Below the pieces are notes generated by a model. It was not told where the DNA came from and made no database searches. It was given only the letters and a program-made list of their open reading frames with translations. A stretch of 64,000 bases of DNA. Source: Exiguobacterium flavidum. GTDB lineage: Bacteria > Bacillota > Bacilli > Exiguobacteriales > Exiguobacteriaceae. Position numbers and translations under genes: made by a program. Shown in pieces: positions 59,735 through 64,000 of the stretch. Location: positions 62,001 through 126,000 of the forward strand of contig NZ_QPKS01000004.1 of the NCBI RefSeq assembly GCF_003344535.1. Reading direction: 5' to 3'. Position 1 is the first letter of the stretch, and every line of letters begins with the position of its first letter.

Positions 59735-60187
59735 GTGGAAATCGTTTTGAAAAAATTTTCTGAACTGACTAATTTTGAGTTGTATGAGTTGCTTAAGTTG
59801 CGGACCGACGTGTTCGTCGTCGAACAACACTGTCCTTACCCGGAGCTGGACGGAACAGATCTCGACGCGGTCCATGGAATGGCCATCCTTGATGGAGAAC
59901 TGATTGGCTGTTTCCGTGTGTTGCCGGAAACCATGAAACGACCTGTCGCCATCGGACGTGTCGCCGTCCGGCAAAATCACCGGGCGAAGGGCATTGCTCG
60001 CCGTCTGATGGAGGAAGCTGTCTCCTATACGGAGAAGACGGGGGAAGAAGAAGTCTATTTGCAGGCGCAGGCACACTTGGTTGATTTCTATGGATCTTTC
60101 GGTTTCAAGGAAGAGTCCGACATCTATCTCGAGGATGGAATTCCTCACGTCGACATGCGTCTTAAAAAATCTGTGACAAAGCGATGA
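59735..60187 (+). CDS. ElaA family GNAT acetyltransferase
   Basis: 150 residues. The ElaA signature is clear: YELLKLRTDVFVVEQHCPYP and ELDGTDLDA, then the acetyl-CoA motif VRQNHRAKGIARRLMEEA and the end FYGSFGFKEES. Substrate is unknown in the family. Start GTG 59735 with GAGGAAG 8 bases upstream. It follows the previous GNAT by 33 bases on the same strand and may be cotranscribed. Confidence 0.9.
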   Translation: MEIVLKKFSELTNFELYELLKLRTDVFVVEQHCPYPELDGTDLDAVHGMAILDGELIGCFRVLPETMKRPVAIGRVAVRQNHRAKGIARRLMEEAVSYTEKTGEEEVYLQAQAHLVDFYGSFGFKEESDIYLEDGIPHVDMRLKKSVTKR

Positions 60188-60267
60188 ATTACGCACACCC
60201 TTCTTCAGCTTCCTGTCCGTCGAGCCGATGATAGAAGGAACGGTCTCGACGGAAGGGAAGTTTGCGT

Positions 60268-60624
60268 ATGAAACGTTTCTTGATGTCCATCATTCTCATC
60301 GTGATCGGTATCTTGTCTTTCTCAATCGGAATTTCCTATGCCCAGTTGCAGTCGAAACAAGCCGAATCTGAGCAAGAGATGGTACGCATCCTGAAGGCAC
60401 GCGGTGTCGAAGAGACGGACGTACTGGAGGTCAGGGCAGCGTTCTCTCTTGCGCACAGAGAAGAAATCGAAGTGCGCTTACGGGAAGAACCATCGGTGAC
60501 CTACCGTTTCGCCAAACCAGACCAGACGATCCGCTATATTGGCGCGGACGGTGTGAGCTTCAACGAAAACGGCAAGCATGACGCACGATTCAGGACGGAC
60601 GAAGTGGAATTGACTCAAAAGTGA
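60268..60624 (+). CDS. Unknown membrane-anchored protein, 118 aa (DUF3139-like)
   Basis: MKRFLMSIILIVIGILSFSI is a single N-terminal membrane helix; about 85 soluble residues follow, with EIEVRLREEPSVTYRFAKPD resembling the DUF3139 type of Bacillus small proteins (uncertain). ATG 60268 is 7 bases from GAAGGGAAG; an upstream in-frame TTG adds two residues. Function unknown. Confidence 0.7.
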   Translation: MKRFLMSIILIVIGILSFSIGISYAQLQSKQAESEQEMVRILKARGVEETDVLEVRAAFSLAHREEIEVRLREEPSVTYRFAKPDQTIRYIGADGVSFNENGKHDARFRTDEVELTQK

Positions 60625-60661
60625 GTCGTCCGAAATGAGAAGTAAGGACCTTCGAAAAGAA

Positions 60662-60717
60662 CAATGAGCCTCTTTCTTCGTAATGCTTTGCGAAGAGAGA
60701 GGCTCATTTTTTCTTCT
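60662..60717 (+). terminator. Terminator of the DUF3139-like gene
   Basis: AATGAGCCTCTTTCTTCG / CGAAGAGAGAGGCTCATT stem followed by TTTTC. Confidence 0.85.
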
Positions 60718-60775
60718 GTTCCTTCCTTTTTTTCGATACACTAGAAAAAGAGATTTGGACCAGGAGGTCATGAGA

Positions 60776-61723
60776 ATGCTGAAAAGATTTCAGAAGAATG
60801 AAGCGGTAGCACCTTTGATGCGTGCGTTCGTCGAGCTGGATGAGGAAGCCTATGGAAACTTTGCCGGACGATTGTCAGACGATGAGAAGCGGGCATTGAA
60901 CTTGATCGGCCGGGCGATTGAACAGAGATCGCTTGAACATCTTGTGCTTGCGATAAGTACGAACCAGCCAATCGTTCACGTAGAAAAGCTCATCCAAGGA
61001 TTGGCAGGATGGAAGGAAAATCTGGTTGCGCTTGAGAGGCTCGTTGAAGGCGGACTTGACCTGAATGAAATCGTCGTCCTCGAAGGCTTCCGATCGCCGC
61101 TCCGTCAGCCGATGCACGTACCAGTCGGATTATATACAGCTGTTGAAGATCAGTTGTTTGAACAGGCACTCCTAAAGGGATTTGATCTTGGATATGTCAC
61201 TGAGATTCAGCGGGGGGACCGATTCGGTGAAACCGTTCAGTTGGACGTACTCGACCTGATGTTAATCCTTAACACGGAAAGACCGATCGATTCGCGCATT
61301 GTAGGAAAGCTCGCTTCCTGTAAGTCACTCGTCGGATTCACTATGTTGCTTCAGAATGGAACTTCCGCTCTTGCGGAAGCAGTCGCTCAATCGGAAGCCT
61401 ATCGAGTGGATGAATCATATGAAAAGCACTATCCCCTGTTTTATGCCGGCGTCGGGAGACAGGAGAGCCTGTATCGGACCCTGATGAGGCACGCCGGAAA
61501 ATCTGTCCGGAAAGAGGAAATCATCAAGGATGCACTGCTCGTCTTCCACAACTATCTGCCTGGCCTCGCCTTGTCTGAAGGGAAGGCATATTTCGATTCC
61601 CTGGTCGCTTTCGGAGAAGCTCTTCAAGACGAATTGGCAGTTGACTTCTCGATCGTCGATAAGGAACTGGTGCTTGAGGAATATGGTGAGGTGTTCAGCC
61701 GGTTGGTTCAGCGGGAGATCTGA
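60776..61723 (+). CDS. Unknown cytoplasmic protein, 315 aa
   Basis: All-helical appearance, acidic and leucine-rich, no signal or membrane helix: LNLIGRAIEQRSLEHLVLAI, LVEGGLDLNEIVVLEGFRSP, TSALAEAVAQSEAYRVDESY. Some stretches recall ankyrin-type helix pairs but I cannot assign a family. ATG 60776 is 8 bases from AGGAGG, better than ATG 60770. Its last 16 bases overlap the last codons of the convergent gene at 61708, so no terminator lies between. Confidence 0.72.
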   Translation: MLKRFQKNEAVAPLMRAFVELDEEAYGNFAGRLSDDEKRALNLIGRAIEQRSLEHLVLAISTNQPIVHVEKLIQGLAGWKENLVALERLVEGGLDLNEIVVLEGFRSPLRQPMHVPVGLYTAVEDQLFEQALLKGFDLGYVTEIQRGDRFGETVQLDVLDLMLILNTERPIDSRIVGKLASCKSLVGFTMLLQNGTSALAEAVAQSEAYRVDESYEKHYPLFYAGVGRQESLYRTLMRHAGKSVRKEEIIKDALLVFHNYLPGLALSEGKAYFDSLVAFGEALQDELAVDFSIVDKELVLEEYGEVFSRLVQREI

Positions 61724-62565
61724 GGGCGAAATGTATACCAACTGGATGTGTGCTGGATGTCAGAGACGAACTGCTGGTCATAGAGTGCGAGTGCGTTCCG
61801 GTTAGTTGATAAGCACGAGGTGGAGAAACTTCTGGATTGAAGATGGTGAATTTTGTGGAAGAAGGAATCCAGGATACGTGGACCGTAACCGTGACCTTCG
61901 TAAGCGGGGGCGCGTGTGATTTCATCCAGTACGATGGATCCGAACTCCCTGCGCCAAATCAATGTACCGATCGGCAAAGCGCCGTCGTAGACCAGGCAAG
62001 GAAATGATTTGAGCTCGCTCATCCGAATGAAGTCGTGTAAGGTCAATTGATAGGACTTGTCGATTTGACGCATCGCGTCATTTCGAAGCGACAAGAAAAG
62101 GTGGCGTTCACGGTCGGAGACGCTTTTGAATGTCAAGGTAGGTGGACGATCCTCGACGGTTCCGATAATCCGAAACTCTTCTGAGGTGGAAGTATATCCG
62201 ATCGAGGCCCAGACGGAGATGAATCCATTGTCGCGCGGCGGTGAAATATGAACGTGGATGGCGTCGGGGTGCAGAGATAGCGCTTTTCGGTGGACGTGAA
62301 GTGCCAGTTTTTTGAAGGCTGCCATTTTAGAATAGGATGAATTGAGGAGGTGCACCTCGGTCCTGTTCTCCTTATTGCGACAGGCAAGTCCAATCGTTGC
62401 TACTGGAATGTCATTTTCGAGAAGTGTCCAGTGATGCCTGCCGTATTGACAGGCAGGGCCGCTGATTTCGCGCAGGACGGATCGTGTAGGCGGTAATAGC
62501 CGGTGTACGAGCTGTTGCTGGTGGGGCGTCAAACGATCATAGGAAACTATGGACAATAGAAACAA
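61708..62565 (-). CDS. GNAT-fold N-acetyltransferase (two-part)
   Basis: 285 residues. The C-terminal half shows a GNAT acetyl-CoA motif (APAYEGHGYGPRILDSFFHK) and STNRNALALYDQQFV; the N-terminal half (about 1-130) looks like a degenerate second GNAT domain with HVHISPPRDNGFISVWASIG. Substrate unknown. The start is weak: TTG 62565 lies two bases from GAAAGGTAG, and a second TTG nine bases on is possible. It overlaps the 3' end of the gene at 60776 by 16 bases in convergent orientation. Confidence 0.75.
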   Translation of the reverse strand: MFLLSIVSYDRLTPHQQQLVHRLLPPTRSVLREISGPACQYGRHHWTLLENDIPVATIGLACRNKENRTEVHLLNSSYSKMAAFKKLALHVHRKALSLHPDAIHVHISPPRDNGFISVWASIGYTSTSEEFRIIGTVEDRPPTLTFKSVSDRERHLFLSLRNDAMRQIDKSYQLTLHDFIRMSELKSFPCLVYDGALPIGTLIWRREFGSIVLDEITRAPAYEGHGYGPRILDSFFHKIHHLQSRSFSTSCLSTNRNALALYDQQFVSDIQHTSSWYTFRPQISR

Positions 62566-62676
62566 CTACCTTTCACTTTTAATTGATTCCATTATATGAC
62601 ATTTTAAGTTGTTCGAAACTACTGTTTTTATCGAAGGATGAGAATTGAATTTTAAGAAAAGAAAGAAGGGAAATCG

Positions 62677-62952
62677 TTGCAAAGACGAATGTGGACATTA
62701 CTAATAACGTTGGCACTGTTCAGCCCTCTCCTCTTACTGTCCGTTGGCGCGGAAACGACGAACACGAGCCCCGGGACTGGCACGGACGGGACGACCGTCT
62801 ATGGGAACTACGGGGCCATGGATGAAATCATCGTCGACACCGTCGAACCTACCTTCGACGGATTCGATTCACCGAACGACATGGCATTCCTGTTTGCCGG
62901 TATAGCACTTCTCGCGACTCTTGGACTCGGGGTCATCAATACATCTGATTGA
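62677..62952 (+). CDS. Unknown small exported or membrane protein, 91 aa
   Basis: N-terminal hydrophobic signal (MWTLLITLALFSPLLLLSVG), a Thr/Gly-rich middle (NTSPGTGTDGTTVYGNYGAM), and a C-terminal hydrophobic segment (AFLFAGIALLATLGLGVI), so it is either an exported protein with a membrane anchor or a two-span protein. TTG 62677 follows AAGAAGGGAAATCG; ATG 62689 is possible. The family is not recognised. Confidence 0.7.
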   Translation: MQRRMWTLLITLALFSPLLLLSVGAETTNTSPGTGTDGTTVYGNYGAMDEIIVDTVEPTFDGFDSPNDMAFLFAGIALLATLGLGVINTSD

Positions 62953-62961
62953 ACAGGACAA

Positions 62962-63013
62962 GAAAAGGGCGCCTCTCCCGCGAGAACGACAGCGGGTGAG
63001 GCGCCCTTCTTAT
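62962..63013. terminator. Bidirectional terminator
   Basis: AAGGGCGCCTC...CCCGC / GCGGG...GAGGCGCCCTT long stem between convergent genes. Confidence 0.82.
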
Positions 63014-63019
63014 ATTTTC

Positions 63020-63934
63020 TTAGAAATGGATGTGCTTCTTGCGGCCGACACGTTCGATTCTTTCGTGTTCCTCATGAAGCCCCGCTTCATCGAGCATGTT
63101 CAAGTAGTAACGAAACGGCGTGGAGCGGTGCGAGAAGTAAGGGATATATTCTGCGAACAACATTGATTCTGCTTTCTCGAGTTCGCGCAGTTCAATCAGG
63201 GCGCGAAGTTCAGCGAAGCGGATATCCTGATAGTCGGCGAGTGCATCCCCATCACGCCGAAGCTGTGGCCGAAGTTTCGACGCATGGTCGTTCAGTCCCT
63301 CGACAAAGGCTTCGCGGAGCGGTGCATTCGTGCAGTGCTTGAATACGGCGAGCAACAGGTCACTCCGTTCCGTGTCGACATCGATCGGTACCTTCAGTGC
63401 GGTGTAGATGGATCTTTGCATCCACGACTTCGGCTCCTTCTCATCCATTTTGTAGAAACCGACCAATTCGCTGAACATATCAGATTGAGTCACCTTCAGC
63501 AATCGGAACGGATCGTTCGTCAGGAAGAGGGGTTCCTCGCCTGCTGCCACTGAGAGCAGGAAGAAAAACTCCTCGAACGCCACGCGTGCTTCATTCTTTT
63601 TCGTGGCGTAGAAACGTAGGTGTTTCAGGAGTCGCTTTGCGGAGACATACCAATTCTTCTGTTCACGCAGAGGGACCTCATCATTCACATCAAGAAAAGC
63701 ATGGTCATAGGCGAGCTGGATGAAGCGTTCCGTCTGCTGGATCGTCTGTTCGACCGTCGGATGTTCTTGTGCACGCTGATGTTCCTTATATTTTGCGAAC
63801 TGTGTCAGCATCGCATCGAAATCCTTCTCTTCGATCGTCGACTTCGGAAGCTCGCGATACATCTCGACGATGATGTCGCGGAGGGTAGTGTCGCCGTATT
63901 GTTCTAGCAGCAGTCTCAATTTTCGAATACGCAT
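63020..63934 (-). CDS. Unknown cytoplasmic protein, 304 aa
   Basis: Starts MRIRKLRLLLEQYGDTTLRD and is helical and charged throughout, without signal or membrane helix; ends YYLNMLDEAGLHEEHERIER. The family is not recognised. ATG 63934 is 7 bases after AAGGAGGGA; a longer frame to 63967 begins before the site. A good promoter lies close upstream. Confidence 0.75.
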   Translation of the reverse strand: MRIRKLRLLLEQYGDTTLRDIIVEMYRELPKSTIEEKDFDAMLTQFAKYKEHQRAQEHPTVEQTIQQTERFIQLAYDHAFLDVNDEVPLREQKNWYVSAKRLLKHLRFYATKKNEARVAFEEFFFLLSVAAGEEPLFLTNDPFRLLKVTQSDMFSELVGFYKMDEKEPKSWMQRSIYTALKVPIDVDTERSDLLLAVFKHCTNAPLREAFVEGLNDHASKLRPQLRRDGDALADYQDIRFAELRALIELRELEKAESMLFAEYIPYFSHRSTPFRYYLNMLDEAGLHEEHERIERVGRKKHIHF

Positions 63935-63968
63935 AAGAATCCCTCCTTGAAAAAACGCAAACTTCAAT

Positions 63969-63996
63969 ACTATAGTCTTCCCGAAATATTCATAAA
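63969..63996 (-). promoter_or_regulatory. Promoter of the gene at 63934
   Basis: On the minus strand TTTATG, 16-base spacer, TATAGT, about 35 bases before the start codon. Confidence 0.55.
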
Positions 63997-64000
63997 CAGA

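Noticed and set aside
1-64000. CRISPR arrays, insertion sequences, prophage or plasmid genes
   Set aside because: No repeat-spacer arrays, transposases, integrases or phage structural genes were found on reading both strands.

Overview
The window looks like a stretch of chromosome from a low-GC-lineage Gram-positive (Bacillota) with a moderate base composition, most likely an Exiguobacterium or a close relative. The reasons are AGGAGG-type ribosome sites throughout, many TTG and GTG starts, Bacillus-type families (YkyA, YhfH-like, YdhK, YitT, CsbD, YidD, SwrC-like RND pump, YwcJ-like FNT channel), CcpA, CodY and sigma-B type control sites, and a C30-type carotenoid desaturase family enzyme. 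There is no phage, insertion sequence, CRISPR array or rRNA. Nearly all genes are intact and most transcription units end in a strong intrinsic terminator, often shared by convergent genes.

Layout. 1-5.2 kb: the end of adenine deaminase, a small unknown gene, a peptide-binding lipoprotein, an MgtC-like protein and an ArcD-like amino-acid antiporter. 5.2-9.3 kb: a PAS-GGDEF-EAL protein, ornithine aminotransferase (with a perfect cre site), CsbD and a small membrane protein. 9.5-13.6 kb: GlcNAc-type PTS, EamA exporter, YkyA lipoprotein and a polysaccharide deacetylase. 13.7-25.5 kb: a segment bounded by two identical tRNA-Val(GAC) genes in direct orientation, holding YdhK, an esterase, a histidine phosphatase, a carotenoid desaturase family gene with a methyltransferase, a VanY-type peptidase, a P-type ATPase and an RND pump. 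25.7-27.4 kb: a GmrSD-like type IV restriction gene straight after the second tRNA.

27.4-35.4 kb: GNAT, unknown gene, PTS IIC-like protein, metallophosphoesterase, then the glyoxylate-shunt operon (malate synthase G, a small cysteine-containing protein, isocitrate lyase) behind a promoter with two copies of a 12-bp palindrome. 35.4-44.9 kb: oxidoreductase, YidD, aldehyde dehydrogenase, DUF2254 and DUF456 membrane proteins, a CNNM/CorC transporter with a structured leader, BrnQ with CodY and cre sites, Ohr, a charged small protein, a DJ-1 protein and methylmalonyl-CoA epimerase. 45-48 kb: two tandem paralogous coiled-coil M23 peptidoglycan hydrolases. 48-54 kb: unknown gene, ZIP transporter plus CadC-like repressor, an orphan sensory membrane protein beside a membrane PAS-GGDEF-EAL enzyme, and YitT. 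54-64 kb: unknown membrane-anchored protein, FNT channel, DUF1232 protein, M29 aminopeptidase, MurB, three GNATs and several unknown genes.

Functional themes are amino-acid and acetate use under CcpA/CodY control (ArcD-like, RocD, BrnQ, glyoxylate shunt, FNT), cell-envelope maintenance (deacetylase, VanY, two M23 enzymes, MurB), c-di-GMP signalling (two multidomain proteins) and metal or drug export. No wholly new multi-gene system is evident. The best leads are the duplicated palindromic operator and the unknown small protein of the glyoxylate operon, the hairpin leader of the CNNM gene, the GmrSD gene next to a duplicated tRNA, and the repeated placing of stop codons inside terminator hairpins.
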